A stretch of DNA of 64,000 bases from Streptomyces sp. PR69 (GTDB lineage Bacteria > Actinomycetota > Actinomycetes > Streptomycetales > Streptomycetaceae): the NCBI RefSeq assembly GCF_026420845.1, contig NZ_JAOWCB010000022.1, positions 1-64,000 of the forward strand, given 5' to 3'. The translations under genes were made by a program, and so were the position numbers. Of this stretch, positions 17,217-25,561 are shown one piece after another. Under the pieces are notes generated by a model. The model saw only the letters and a program-made list of their open reading frames with translations, was not told the DNA's origin and ran no database searches. The first letter of the stretch is position 1; the number at the start of each line of letters is the position of its first letter.

Positions 17217-18109
17217 CGGGCGCTCCGTCGCTGGAGGGGGAGATAGACCGCCATGACGAGGCCGGCGATCAGGATCATGTCGAGGCTGAGGGCGAGGGCC
17301 ACGTTCTCCTGTCCGACGAGCACGTTCCCGGACAGCGCGTCTGCGATCTTCAGGGTGACGAGCGGCACCGAGCCGCCGACGAGGGCGGCGGCGGTGGCGT
17401 GCGCGGCGAAGGCGCTGCCGAAGAGCAGGACGAAGCCGCCGAGCAGCGAGGGCGCGAGGACGGGCAGGCCGATATGACGCCAGAACTGGCGTCCGCTCGC
17501 GCCGGCGTTCTGTGCGGCCTCGCGCCACTGGGGCCGCAGCCCGTCCAGCGCGGGGATGATCACGAGCACCATGAGCGGGGTGAGGAAGTACAGATAGACC
17601 ACGGCGAGCCCGGTGAAGGAGTACAGATTCCAGCCGAGCGAGGTGAGGTCGGCGAGCTGGGTGACGACTCCGGAGATGCCGAGGGTCGCGATGAACGCGA
17701 ACGCGAGCGGCACACCGCCGAAGTTGGCGAGCACTCCGGACGCGGTGAGGGCGGCGTCGCGCAGGGCGCGGGAGCGCGAGGTGACGATCGCCTGGGCGAT
17801 CAGCACGCCGAGGAGCGAGCTGATCAGCGCGGTCAGCGCCGAGAGCTGCACGCTGCCGATCAGGGAGCCGAGGTAGGGCCCCTGGAGCGAGCGGGCGAGA
17901 TGCTCGCCGGTCAGCGCGGTGGCGCCGGTGTCCGGGTCGGTGCGGGTGACGGCCCCGTACAGCAGCGCGCCGACGGGCAGTCCGAAGCACAGCGCGGTGA
18001 AGCAGAGCAGCGGCAGCGCGGCGAGATGCGTACGGGGTCCGCGCCTGGGCCGGCGGCGACTCGATGCGCCGCCGCCGGCAGACGTGGGGGGCTGGGAGAG
18101 CGCGGTCAT
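17204..18109 (-). CDS. ABC importer permease, first subunit
   Basis: A 301-residue membrane protein. After an Arg-rich cytosolic N-terminus come hydrophobic segments beginning LAALPLLCFTALCFGLPVGA. An EAA-like loop (WREAAQNAGASGRQFWRHIGLPVLAP) docks on the ATPase. Its ATG shares one base with the solute-binding-protein stop (TGATG), so the two are translationally coupled. Confidence 0.88.
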   Translation of the reverse strand: MTALSQPPTSAGGGASSRRRPRRGPRTHLAALPLLCFTALCFGLPVGALLYGAVTRTDPDTGATALTGEHLARSLQGPYLGSLIGSVQLSALTALISSLLGVLIAQAIVTSRSRALRDAALTASGVLANFGGVPLAFAFIATLGISGVVTQLADLTSLGWNLYSFTGLAVVYLYFLTPLMVLVIIPALDGLRPQWREAAQNAGASGRQFWRHIGLPVLAPSLLGGFVLLFGSAFAAHATAAALVGGSVPLVTLKIADALSGNVLVGQENVALALSLDMILIAGLVMAVYLPLQRRSARWLR

Positions 18110-19266
18110 CAGGAGAGGGCCTTGTCCCACTTCTCTGCGAGGTCGGCCTTGGCCTTGTCCAGCTCCTCGGAGGAGGGGAAGGCGGGCGCGTCGGAGACCT
18201 TGGGGAGCTTGCCGGTGAAGGTCTTGTCCGCGGTGCCGTCCTCGATCATCGCGGGGAGCAGCACGGGCCGGGCGTACCCCTTGAGCCACAGGTTCTGGCC
18301 CTCGGCGCTGTAGAGGAACTCCATCCACAGGCGGGCGGCCGCCGGGTGCGGGGCCTCCTTGTTGACCGCCTGGGAGTAGTACTGGGCGTAGACGCCGTCG
18401 CTGGGGACGGCGACCTTCCAGTCGACGCCCTTGTCCTTGAACTGGTCGGCGTACCCGGCGTTGAGGTAGTCCCAGTCGATGCTGATGGGCGTCTCGCCCT
18501 TCTCGACCGTGGCCGGGGTGGACTCGACGGGGATGAAGTTGCCGTTCTTCTTCAGCTCGGCGAAGAAGTCGATGCCGGGCTGGATGTCGCCGAAGGAGCC
18601 CTTGTTGGCGAGCGCGGCCGCGTACACGCCGCCGAAGGCGGAACCGGACTTGGTCGGGTTGCCGTTGAGCGCGACCTTGCCCTTGTACTCGGGCTTGAGC
18701 AGATCGGCGAAGCTCTGCGGGCAGTTCTTGATCCGCTTGGCGTCGCAGCCGATGGAGACATAGCCGCCGTAGTCGTTGTACCAGCGGGCCTCGGCGTCCT
18801 TCTGGGAGTCCGGGATCTTGTCCCAGGACTCGACCTTGTACGGGGCGAACAGCCCTTCCTGAGCACCGCTGCGGGCGAAGGCGATGCCGAGGTCCAGTAC
18901 GTCGGGGGCGCGCTTCTGGCCCTTGCGGGACTTCACGGCGGCGATCTCGTCGGCGCTGGAGGCGTCCGGGTTCTCGCTGTTGACCTTGATCTTGTACTTG
19001 GCCTCGAATGCCTTGATGACCTCGCCGTAGTTGGCCCAGTCCGGCGGCAGGGCGATGACGTTGAGCTCGCCCTCCTTCTGTGCGGCGGCGATGAGCTCCT
19101 TCATCCCGCCGAAGTCGGCGGCGGAACCGGCGTCCGACGCCTTGACCCCGCCGCTGCCGGCCGCGTCGGCCGTGTCGTCGGGGGCGGCGCCGCAGGCGCT
19201 GAGGGACGTGAGGACGGCGGCGGCGCCGAGCAGGGCGGCCGCGCCGCGGCCGGCAGATCTGAACAC
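18109..19266 (-). CDS. ABC importer solute-binding lipoprotein
   Basis: A 385-residue family 1 extracellular solute-binding protein. GTG 19266 has GGGAGA 4-8 nt upstream and yields a short lipoprotein signal ending in the lipobox LSAC; an upstream ATG at 19347 would add 27 unlikely residues before the signal. The mature protein has the two-lobed pattern of iron/polyamine/aminoethylphosphonate binders (EGELNVIALPPDWANYGEVI, DVLDLGIAF, PISIDWDYLNAGYADQFKD). It delivers ligand to the two downstream-encoded permeases. A HutC-like palindrome at 19297 suggests control by the divergent GntR regulator. The ligand is not determined. Confidence 0.88.
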   Translation of the reverse strand: MFRSAGRGAAALLGAAAVLTSLSACGAAPDDTADAAGSGGVKASDAGSAADFGGMKELIAAAQKEGELNVIALPPDWANYGEVIKAFEAKYKIKVNSENPDASSADEIAAVKSRKGQKRAPDVLDLGIAFARSGAQEGLFAPYKVESWDKIPDSQKDAEARWYNDYGGYVSIGCDAKRIKNCPQSFADLLKPEYKGKVALNGNPTKSGSAFGGVYAAALANKGSFGDIQPGIDFFAELKKNGNFIPVESTPATVEKGETPISIDWDYLNAGYADQFKDKGVDWKVAVPSDGVYAQYYSQAVNKEAPHPAAARLWMEFLYSAEGQNLWLKGYARPVLLPAMIEDGTADKTFTGKLPKVSDAPAFPSSEELDKAKADLAEKWDKALS

Positions 19267-19296
19267 GGGTCTCTCCCAAGAGCCAAGGGGACGGAA

Positions 19297-19310
19297 CTTG
19301 TCTGAACAAG
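19297..19310. promoter_or_regulatory. candidate GntR/HutC operator upstream of the importer operon
   Basis: CTTGTCTGAACAAG is a dyad of CTTGT/ACAAG around CTGA, 31 nt before the solute-binding-protein start. HutC-type GntR regulators bind sites with a central GTCTAGAC-like core, and TTGTCTGAACAA is close to this. A HutC-type regulator is encoded divergently 230 nt away. Confidence 0.45.
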
Positions 19311-19426
19311 CCGGGTTCAGTTCGCCCGGCGGATCTGGCCGGTTCATGAACGGCGGATGACGCGCCGGGCACGGCTTCCGGAAGACCGAGAACCGTATCC
19401 TCCCCGTTATCCAGCGCCTGTCGCCC

Positions 19427-19471
19427 CTGTCGCCGGCTGTGGCGACAGCACCCCCTCCCCCGGTCTAGGCT
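19427..19471 (+). promoter_or_regulatory. GntR gene promoter with overlapping inverted repeat
   Basis: CTGTCGCC (19427-19434) and GGCGACAG (19441-19448) form an 8-bp dyad that ends exactly 17 nt before the -10 hexamer TAGGCT (19466-19471), so it covers the -35 region. It differs from the palindrome at 19297 and may be an autoregulatory site or a structural element. Confidence 0.4.
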
Positions 19472-19537
19472 GACTGAAAACAGCGCGGTTCACAGATGAA
19501 CTGCGCACACCCGACCCCTGACACGGAGGGCGAACGC

Positions 19538-20290
19538 GTGGCGGCATCGCGTTATCTACAGATCGCGGAAGCGCTGCGCCGCTCGATCCTCGGCGGCGAG
19601 TACCCGGTCGGCTCCCAGCTGCCCAGCGAGAGCGACCTCGCGGCCCGCTGGTCCGCCTCCCGCGGCACGGTCCGCCAGGCGGTCGCCGTCCTGGCCTCCG
19701 AAGGGCTGATCGGCTCCCGCCAGGGCGCGCGCCGCATCGTGCTGCGACGCGAACGCCGCCACAGCTTCGCCGAGTTGAACAGCTTCGCCCAGTGGGCGCA
19801 GGGCGAGGGCTATGAGATCTCCAGCCGCATCCTCACCCGCACCCGCCGCCCCGCCACCCCCGCGGAGTCCACCCGGCTGACCCTCCCGCCCGGCGCCGGC
19901 ATCCTCTACGTGGTCCGTCTGCGCCTCCTCGACGGCGAACCGGCCATGCTGGAACGCACCGCGTACGCGGACTGGGTCGCCCCCGCCGTCGAGGAACTCC
20001 CCGACGACTGCGTCTCCATCATGAACAGCCTCGCCGAAGCCCACGGCATCGTCGCCCACTACGGCGACCATCTGATCGACGCGGTCCCGGCAGGCAGCGT
20101 CGACGCCCGGCTCCTCCACGTCCGCCGCGGCAGCCCCCTGCTCCGCCAGCGCCACCTGACCTGCACCGCCGCGGGCCGCCCCATCGAATGGACCGACGAC
20201 CGCTATGTCGCGGGCGCGGTCACCTTCAGCGTCAGCAACTCCGCTGACACCTCCCCGCTGTCCCGCCGGGCGGGCCGTCTGGACGGATAG
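19538..20290 (+). CDS. GntR-family (HutC subfamily) transcriptional regulator
   Basis: A 250-residue regulator. The N-terminal winged helix (RYLQIAEALRRSILGGEYPVG, LPSESDLAARWSASRGTVRQAV) is typical GntR, and the C-terminal UTRA ligand-binding domain runs from about residue 85 (GYEISSRILTR) with the LRQRHLTCTAAGRPIEW strand. GTG 19538 has GGAGGG 7 nt upstream and is preferred over ATG 19496, which lacks a ribosome site. It is divergent from the importer/HAD operon and so probably represses it until the imported ligand or its phosphorylated form binds the UTRA domain. Confidence 0.9.
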   Translation: MAASRYLQIAEALRRSILGGEYPVGSQLPSESDLAARWSASRGTVRQAVAVLASEGLIGSRQGARRIVLRRERRHSFAELNSFAQWAQGEGYEISSRILTRTRRPATPAESTRLTLPPGAGILYVVRLRLLDGEPAMLERTAYADWVAPAVEELPDDCVSIMNSLAEAHGIVAHYGDHLIDAVPAGSVDARLLHVRRGSPLLRQRHLTCTAAGRPIEWTDDRYVAGAVTFSVSNSADTSPLSRRAGRLDG

Positions 20291-20328
20291 CCCGTCGCCG
20301 GCGCGCCCGGAAGCGCCGCCGGCCCGGC

Positions 20329-21477
20329 TCAACCGCCCGAGGTGTCCAGTTCCGCGTCCGCCGTGACGCCCGCGCAGTCGTACGGGTCACGCAGCCAGCC
20401 GTCCGGCAGCACCACGCGGTTGTTGCCGGACGTCCGCCCGCGCGGGCCGTCCGCGCCGGACGGCCAGGGCTGGTCGAGGTCCAGCCCGGCGAGCAGCTCG
20501 CGCAGCTCGTCCAGGGAGGAGGTGACGGCGAGCCGCTTGCGCATCTCGGAGCCGGCCGAGAAACCCTTCAGATACCAGGCCACATGCTTGCGGAAGTCGA
20601 TGACGCCCCGCGTCTCGTCGCCGATCCACTCTCCCAGCAGCTGAGCGTGGCGCACCATGACGTCCGCGACCTGCCGCAGCGACGGCCTGGCGTACGCGTC
20701 CGGGCCCGCGCCCTCGAAGCCCGCCACCAGATCCGCGAAGAGCCACGGCCGGCCCAGGCAGCCGCGCCCCACCACGACCCCGTCACAGCCGGTCTCGCGG
20801 ATCATGCGCAGCGCGTCGTCCGCCGTCCAGATGTCGCCGTTGCCGAGCACCGGGATCTGAGGCACATGCTCCTTGAGCCGGGCGATGGCGTCCCAGTCGG
20901 CCGTGCCGCCGTAGTGCTGCGCCGCCGTGCGGCCGTGCAGCGCGATCGCCGTCACGCCCTCCTCGACCGCGATCCGCCCGGCGTCCAGATACGTCAGATG
21001 GTCGTCGTCGATGCCCTTGCGCATCTTCATCGTCACCGGCAGATCGCCCGCGTTCGTCACCGCCTCGTGCAGGATCGCCCGCAGCAGCGGCCGCTTGTAC
21101 GGCAGGGCGGAGCCGCCGCCCTTGCGGGTGACCTTGGGCACCGGGCAGCCGAAGTTCAGATCGATGTGGTCGGCCAGATCCTCGTCCACGATCATGCGGA
21201 CGGCCTTGCCGACGGTGACCGGGTCCACCCCGTACAGCTGGATCGACCGCGGGGTCTCGCTCGCGTCGAAGTGGATCAGCTGCATGGTCTTGTCATTGCG
21301 CTCCACCAGCGCCCGCGTCGTGATCATCTCGCTGACGAACAGCCCCTTGCCTGCCGAAAACTCACGGCAGAGGGTGCGAAACGGCGCGTTGGTGATGCCG
21401 GCCATGGGAGCGAGCACCACGGGCGGCTGCACGGCGTGCGGGCCTATCGACAGCCCGGGGATCGGGGTGGTGGTCAT
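20329..21477 (-). CDS. dusB: tRNA-dihydrouridine synthase
   Basis: A 382-residue FMN enzyme that reduces uridine in the tRNA D-loop. VVLAPMAGITNAPFR opens the TIM barrel, IDLNFGCPVPKVTRKGGGSAL carries the catalytic cysteine, MKMRKGIDDDH and ALHGRTAAQHY bind FMN and tRNA, and GVVVGRGCLGRPW closes the phosphate site. ATG 21477 (MTTTPIPGL) lies 6 nt after a GACAAT -10-like box and has no ribosome site, so a leaderless transcript is likely. It converges with the GntR gene. Confidence 0.96.
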   Translation of the reverse strand: MTTTPIPGLSIGPHAVQPPVVLAPMAGITNAPFRTLCREFSAGKGLFVSEMITTRALVERNDKTMQLIHFDASETPRSIQLYGVDPVTVGKAVRMIVDEDLADHIDLNFGCPVPKVTRKGGGSALPYKRPLLRAILHEAVTNAGDLPVTMKMRKGIDDDHLTYLDAGRIAVEEGVTAIALHGRTAAQHYGGTADWDAIARLKEHVPQIPVLGNGDIWTADDALRMIRETGCDGVVVGRGCLGRPWLFADLVAGFEGAGPDAYARPSLRQVADVMVRHAQLLGEWIGDETRGVIDFRKHVAWYLKGFSAGSEMRKRLAVTSSLDELRELLAGLDLDQPWPSGADGPRGRTSGNNRVVLPDGWLRDPYDCAGVTADAELDTSGG

Positions 21478-21483
21478 CCGCCC

Positions 21484-21489
21484 ATTGTC
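21484..21489 (-). promoter_or_regulatory. leaderless -10 box of dusB
   Basis: GACAAT on the minus strand, 6 nt before ATG 21477. The same GGGACAATGG context precedes recO and era, with GGACAATGG before hemW. Confidence 0.5.
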
Positions 21490-21710
21490 CCGCACCGCGG
21501 CCGGTGCCCGTGCCGCCGTGTGCCCCGCACCGCCCGCGCCCCTCCCGATCCGGCCGACTGGCGCTCTTCGGCCATAGCCGCCCGAGCGCCTTGACCCTGA
21601 ATGTCCACCGGTGCTAAGGGCTTAGCGAATTTCGGCCATGGCGCGCGTTGTTGGAATTCGGCCGCCCGCGGACGAGCAGGTTTCGGCCGTCGACGGCCCT
21701 CGGGCCGGGG

Positions 21711-21932
21711 CTATGCCCGGCCCGCGGCCGGGTTGACCGTCGCCTGGTGGGCCTCCATGAGGTGGGCTTCCGCTTTCAGCCAGGGGAGATACGGCAGGAA
21801 CTGCGCGGCCTTGCGCCAGCCGCAGGTGCCGCAGCGCAGCGTGCGCTGGATTCCGGCCTTGTGGATGTGCACGACGTGTTCGCGGCCGTGCTGGTCCCAT
21901 CTGCTGAGGCTGGGCCTGAGGGGCGTCGGCAT
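21711..21932 (-). CDS. small conserved zinc-binding-type protein between dusB and glyS
   Basis: A 73-residue basic protein. It has one CxxC pair in RCGTCGWRKAAQF, several histidines (HGREHVVHIHK and HLMEAHQ) and a tryptophan-rich middle (FLPYLPWLKAEAH). The Cys pair plus HLMEAH spacing could form a C2H2-like zinc site. I recall similar small proteins next to glyS in other Streptomyces but could not check. Its role is unknown. It starts at ATG 21932, downstream of the glyS terminator, so it has its own promoter or weak readthrough. Confidence 0.6.
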   Translation of the reverse strand: MPTPLRPSLSRWDQHGREHVVHIHKAGIQRTLRCGTCGWRKAAQFLPYLPWLKAEAHLMEAHQATVNPAAGRA

Positions 21933-21948
21933 GGTGCCCAGTGTGCAA

Positions 21949-21986
21949 CGAAGCCCCCGGCTCCGTACGCGGAACCGGGGGCTTCG
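21949..21986 (-). terminator. terminator of glyS
   Basis: CGAAGCCCCCGG (21949-21960) and CCGGGGGCTTCG (21975-21986) form a 12-bp stem with a partly paired 14-nt loop, 35 nt after the glyS stop on the minus strand. Confidence 0.7.
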
Positions 21987-22020
21987 TACGCCGTGCGGCC
22001 GCCGTGCGGCGCGTGGGGCG

Positions 22021-23403
22021 TCAGCAGCCGAGCAGACGGCTGCCCAGGTAGGTCTGGATCTGGTCGAGCGAGACGCGCTCCTGCTTCATCGTGTCGCGCT
22101 CGCGCACGGTGACCGCGTTGTCGTCCAGGGTGTCGAAGTCGACGGTGACGCAGAACGGCGTGCCGATCTCGTCCTGGCGGCGGTAGCGGCGGCCGATGGC
22201 GCCCGCGTCGTCGAACTCGATGTTCCAGAGCTTGCGCAGGTCCGCGGCGAGGCCCTTGGCCTTGGGCGAGAGCTGCGGGTTGCGGGAGAGCGGCAGCACC
22301 GCGACCTTGACGGGCGCGAGGCGCGGGTCGAGGCGCATCACGGTGCGCTTCTCCATGACGCCCTTGGCGTTGGGAGCCTCGTCCTCGTTGTACGCGTCGA
22401 GGAGGAAGGCGAGCATGGTGCGGCCGACGCCGGCGGCGGGCTCGATGACATACGGGGTCCAGCGCTCGCCGGCCTCCTGGTCAAAGTACGACAGGTCGGT
22501 GCCGGACGCCTGGGAGTGGGCGGAGAGGTCGTAGTCGGTGCGGTTGGCGACACCTTCCAGCTCGCCCCACTCGCTGCCGCCGAACTGGAAGCGGTACTCG
22601 ATGTCGGCGGTGCGCTTGGAGTAGTGGGAGAGCTTCTCCTTGGGGTGCTCGTACCAGCGCATGTTCTCCTCGCGGAGACCAAGGTCGCGGTACCAGTTCC
22701 AGCGCTGCTCCATCCAGTACTCGTGCCACTGCTCGTCCTCGCCGGGCTTGACGAAGAACTCCATCTCCATCTGCTCGAACTCGCGGGTGCGGAAGATGAA
22801 GTTGCCGGGCGTGATCTCGTTGCGGAAGGACTTGCCCATCTGCGCGATGCCGAAGGGCGGCTTCTTCCGGGAGGTCTGCTGCACCTGGGCGAAGTTGGTG
22901 AAGATGCCCTGGGCGGTCTCGGGACGCAGATAGGCGACGGAGCCGGAGTCCTGGGTGGGGCCGAGGTGGGTGGAGAGCAGCCCGGAGAACTGCTTGGGCT
23001 CGGTGAAGGTGCCCTTGTTGCCGCAGTTGGGGCAGTTGAGGTCGGCGAGGCCGTTCTCGGGGAGCTTGCCGTGCTTCTCCTCGTATGCCTCTTCGAGGTG
23101 GTCGGCGCGGAAGCGCTTGTGGCACGAGGTGCACTCGGTCAGCGGGTCGGTGAAGGTGGCGACATGGCCGGAGGCCTCCCACACCTCGGTGGCCAGGATC
23201 ACCGAAGAGTCGATGCCGACCACGTCCTCGCGCGAGGTGACCATGGAACGCCACCACAGGCGCTTGATGTTCTCCTTCAGCTCGACACCCAGCGGTCCGT
23301 AATCCCAGGCGGCGCGCTGACCGCCGTAGATCTCACTGCAGGGGTAGACGAAGCCACGGCGCTTGCTCAGGTTGACGATGGTGTCGATCTTGTCGGCGGC
23401 CAC
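22021..23403 (-). CDS. glyS: glycyl-tRNA synthetase
   Basis: A 460-residue class II synthetase of the alpha2 (single-chain) type usual in actinomycetes. NLSKRRGFVYPCSEIYGG and WDYGPLGVELKENI open the catalytic core, FRNEITPGNFIFRTREFEQMEMEFF contains motif 2, and AAGVGRTMLAFL is motif 3. CTSCHKRF...CPNCGNKG is a zinc-binding insert. The C-terminal anticodon-binding domain includes KVAVLPLSRNPQL. GTG 23403 gives VAADKIDTIV, matching the usual start; the longer ORF is not supported. Divergent from znuA, with 175 nt between them. Confidence 0.97.
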   Translation of the reverse strand: MAADKIDTIVNLSKRRGFVYPCSEIYGGQRAAWDYGPLGVELKENIKRLWWRSMVTSREDVVGIDSSVILATEVWEASGHVATFTDPLTECTSCHKRFRADHLEEAYEEKHGKLPENGLADLNCPNCGNKGTFTEPKQFSGLLSTHLGPTQDSGSVAYLRPETAQGIFTNFAQVQQTSRKKPPFGIAQMGKSFRNEITPGNFIFRTREFEQMEMEFFVKPGEDEQWHEYWMEQRWNWYRDLGLREENMRWYEHPKEKLSHYSKRTADIEYRFQFGGSEWGELEGVANRTDYDLSAHSQASGTDLSYFDQEAGERWTPYVIEPAAGVGRTMLAFLLDAYNEDEAPNAKGVMEKRTVMRLDPRLAPVKVAVLPLSRNPQLSPKAKGLAADLRKLWNIEFDDAGAIGRRYRRQDEIGTPFCVTVDFDTLDDNAVTVRERDTMKQERVSLDQIQTYLGSRLLGC

Positions 23404-23541
23404 GGTGCTCTCTTCATTACGACGGCGAACGGACAGAAACAGGGGCGGCGCGTAGCGCCTCGACGGCGAATGCTTCAGATTACCGGCGGCCGCACCCCCC
23501 GGATCAAATCGGTGGGGGCCAGAGGCCCCTTGTGACCGTTG

Positions 23542-23579
23542 TTGACAATCGTTTCCAGTTTTGTTGAAAATGACTTCCA
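23542..23579 (+). promoter_or_regulatory. znuA promoter with two tandem Zur boxes
   Basis: TTGACA (23542-23547) and GAAAAT (23566-23571) are an 18-nt-spaced promoter whose -10 ends 7 nt before ATG 23579. Two 15-mers overlie it: TGACAATCGTTTCCA (23543-23557) and TGAAAATGACTTCCA (23565-23579), 22 bp apart. Both resemble the Streptomyces Zur consensus TGAAAATGATTTTCA. Zinc-loaded Zur would cover the -35 and -10/start together. Confidence 0.75.
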
Positions 23580-24691
23580 TGAACGTACGACGCCGCCTCA
23601 TACCCGCCGCCGCTGCCGCCGGAGCGATCACGCTCGGGCTGACGGCCCTGACCGCCTGCTCCAGCTCCAGCACCAGCACCACCACGGCCGACGGCAAGGG
23701 CGGGGACGGCAAGCTGAAGGTGGTGGCGTCGTTCTACCCCATGCAGTTCCTGGCCGAGCAGATCGGCGGCGACCATGTCTCCGTCACCACGCTCACCAAG
23801 CCGGGCGTGGAGCCGCATGACCTGGAGCTCAAGCCCCGCCAGACCGCCGAGCTGAACGAAGCCGGCTACATCCTGTACCTCAAGGGCATCCAGCCGGCCG
23901 TCGACAAGGCCATCGGCCAGTCCGAGGCCAAGCACAAGGTCGACGCCGCGACGCTGACCACGCTGGAGAACCACGGCGCCGAGGTCGGCCACGATCACGG
24001 CCATGACGAGCACGGTCACGAGGAAGGCGGCCACGAGGAAGGCGGCCACGAGGGCGAGGCGCACTCCGACGCGCACGGCCACGAGGAAGACGGCCACGGC
24101 GAGGCGGGCCACGCAGACGAAGACCATGCAGACGAAGGCCACAAGGCCGAGGGCCATGACGACCCCGCTGTCGCCGACCCCCACATCTGGCTCGACCCCG
24201 TGAAGTACGCGGAGGTCGCCGAGAAGGTCGGCGAGACCCTCGGCAAGGCCGACCCCGACCACGCCGCCGACTACACCAAGAACGCCGACGACCTGGTCAA
24301 GAAGCTCGACGCGCTGCACACGAAGTTCGCGGACGGTCTGAAGAACGCCTCCACCAAGACCTTCATCACCACCCACTCCGCCTTCGGCTACCTCGCCGAG
24401 CGCTACGGCCTCACCCAGGAGGGCATCGCCGGCCTCAGCCCCGAGGCCGACCCCTCCCCCGCCCGGATCAAGGAACTCCAGGAGATCGCGGAGAAGGACA
24501 AGGTCACCACGGTCTTCTTCGAGACCCTCGCCAGCGACAAGACCGCCAAGACGCTCGCCGCCGACACCGGCCTGAAGACGGACGTCCTCGACCCCCTGGA
24601 GGGAATCACGGACAGGTCCAAGGGCGATGACTACATCGAGGTCATGGAAGCCAATCTCGCCGCCCTGAAGAAGGCGCTCGGCGCTAAATGA
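23579..24691 (+). CDS. znuA: zinc ABC transporter solute-binding lipoprotein
   Basis: A 370-residue cluster A-I metal-binding protein. The signal ends in lipobox LTAC, then KVVASFYPMQFLAEQIGG opens the first lobe. A His/Asp/Glu-rich loop at roughly residues 138-190 (repeated GHEEGGHE units) follows, as in zinc-specific ZnuA. DPHIWLDP, FITTHSAFGYLAERYGL and FFETLAS provide conserved metal-site histidines and acidic residues. ATG 23579 is chosen because the promoter geometry indicates a leaderless message; ATG 23570 would lie in the -10 box. First gene of znuACB-zur. Confidence 0.95.
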   Translation: MNVRRRLIPAAAAAGAITLGLTALTACSSSSTSTTTADGKGGDGKLKVVASFYPMQFLAEQIGGDHVSVTTLTKPGVEPHDLELKPRQTAELNEAGYILYLKGIQPAVDKAIGQSEAKHKVDAATLTTLENHGAEVGHDHGHDEHGHEEGGHEEGGHEGEAHSDAHGHEEDGHGEAGHADEDHADEGHKAEGHDDPAVADPHIWLDPVKYAEVAEKVGETLGKADPDHAADYTKNADDLVKKLDALHTKFADGLKNASTKTFITTHSAFGYLAERYGLTQEGIAGLSPEADPSPARIKELQEIAEKDKVTTVFFETLASDKTAKTLAADTGLKTDVLDPLEGITDRSKGDDYIEVMEANLAALKKALGAK

Positions 24692-24714
24692 CAGACGTAG
24701 TGGAGGCGACGGCG

Positions 24715-25557
24715 ATGAGTGAGCCCGCCATACAGGCCCGGGCGTCCGCGGCGCCCGGCAGCGGGACGCAGCCGCCCGGCAGCGCGGCGGAGACGGAGCC
24801 GCCCGTCATATCCGTCCGGGGCGCCCGTGCCAGCCTCGGCGCCCGCCCCGTGCTGCGGGGCATCGACCTCACCGTGCGCCGCGGTGAGGTCGTCGCGCTG
24901 CTCGGCGCGAACGGCTCCGGCAAGTCCACGGCCGTCCGTTCCGTGATCGGCCAGGTCCCGCTGGCCGCCGGGGAGATACGGCTCTTCGACGCCCCGCTGC
25001 GCCGCTTCCGCCAGTGGTCGCGCCTGGGCTATGTGCCGCAGCGGACCACGGCGGCGAGCGGCGTGCCCGCCACGGTCCGCGAGGTGGTCTCCGCCGGCCG
25101 GCTGTCCCGTACGCGGCTGAGCCTGCGGGCCTCCCGCGCGGACAAGGAGGCCGTACAGCGGGTCATCGACCTGGTGGGCCTCGGCGACCGTGCCGGGGAC
25201 TCGGTGGGCGCGCTCTCCGGCGGCCAGCACCAGCGGGTGCTGATCGCCCGCGCCCTCGCCGCGCAGCCCGATCTGCTGATCATGGACGAGCCGATGGCGG
25301 GGGTGGATCTGGCCAGCCAGGAGATCCTCGCCCACACGCTGCGCGAGCAGGTCGCGAACGGCACGACGGTGCTGCTGGTGCTGCATGAGCTGGGCGCTCT
25401 GGAGCCGCTGATCGACCGGGCCGTCGTGCTGCGCGACGGCTGTGTGGTCCATGACGGCCCGCCCCCTGAGGCCGTCGGCCAGCACGCCCTGCCCGGCCAT
25501 GACCACGTACATCCGCATGCGGCCGGCGAGCCGCTCCGCACGGGACTGCTGACTTAG
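24715..25557 (+). CDS. znuC: zinc ABC transporter ATP-binding protein
   Basis: A 280-residue ATPase: Walker A LLGANGSGKST, signature LSGGQHQRVLIARALA, Walker B LLIMDEPMAGVD and H-loop VLHELG. It energises import with ZnuB. ATG 24715 has GGAGG 8 nt upstream; ATG 24688, which overlaps the znuA stop as ATGA, is the alternative and would add nine residues. The C-terminus is rich in His (PGHDHVHPHAAGE), a possible metal-handling tail. Confidence 0.93.
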   Translation: MSEPAIQARASAAPGSGTQPPGSAAETEPPVISVRGARASLGARPVLRGIDLTVRRGEVVALLGANGSGKSTAVRSVIGQVPLAAGEIRLFDAPLRRFRQWSRLGYVPQRTTAASGVPATVREVVSAGRLSRTRLSLRASRADKEAVQRVIDLVGLGDRAGDSVGALSGGQHQRVLIARALAAQPDLLIMDEPMAGVDLASQEILAHTLREQVANGTTVLLVLHELGALEPLIDRAVVLRDGCVVHDGPPPEAVGQHALPGHDHVHPHAAGEPLRTGLLT

Positions 25558-25561
25558 GACC

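Noticed and set aside
24000..24170. His/Glu-rich repeat that might look like a separate low-complexity gene or repeat array
   Set aside because: It is in frame inside ZnuA and is the normal histidine-rich loop of zinc-binding proteins.
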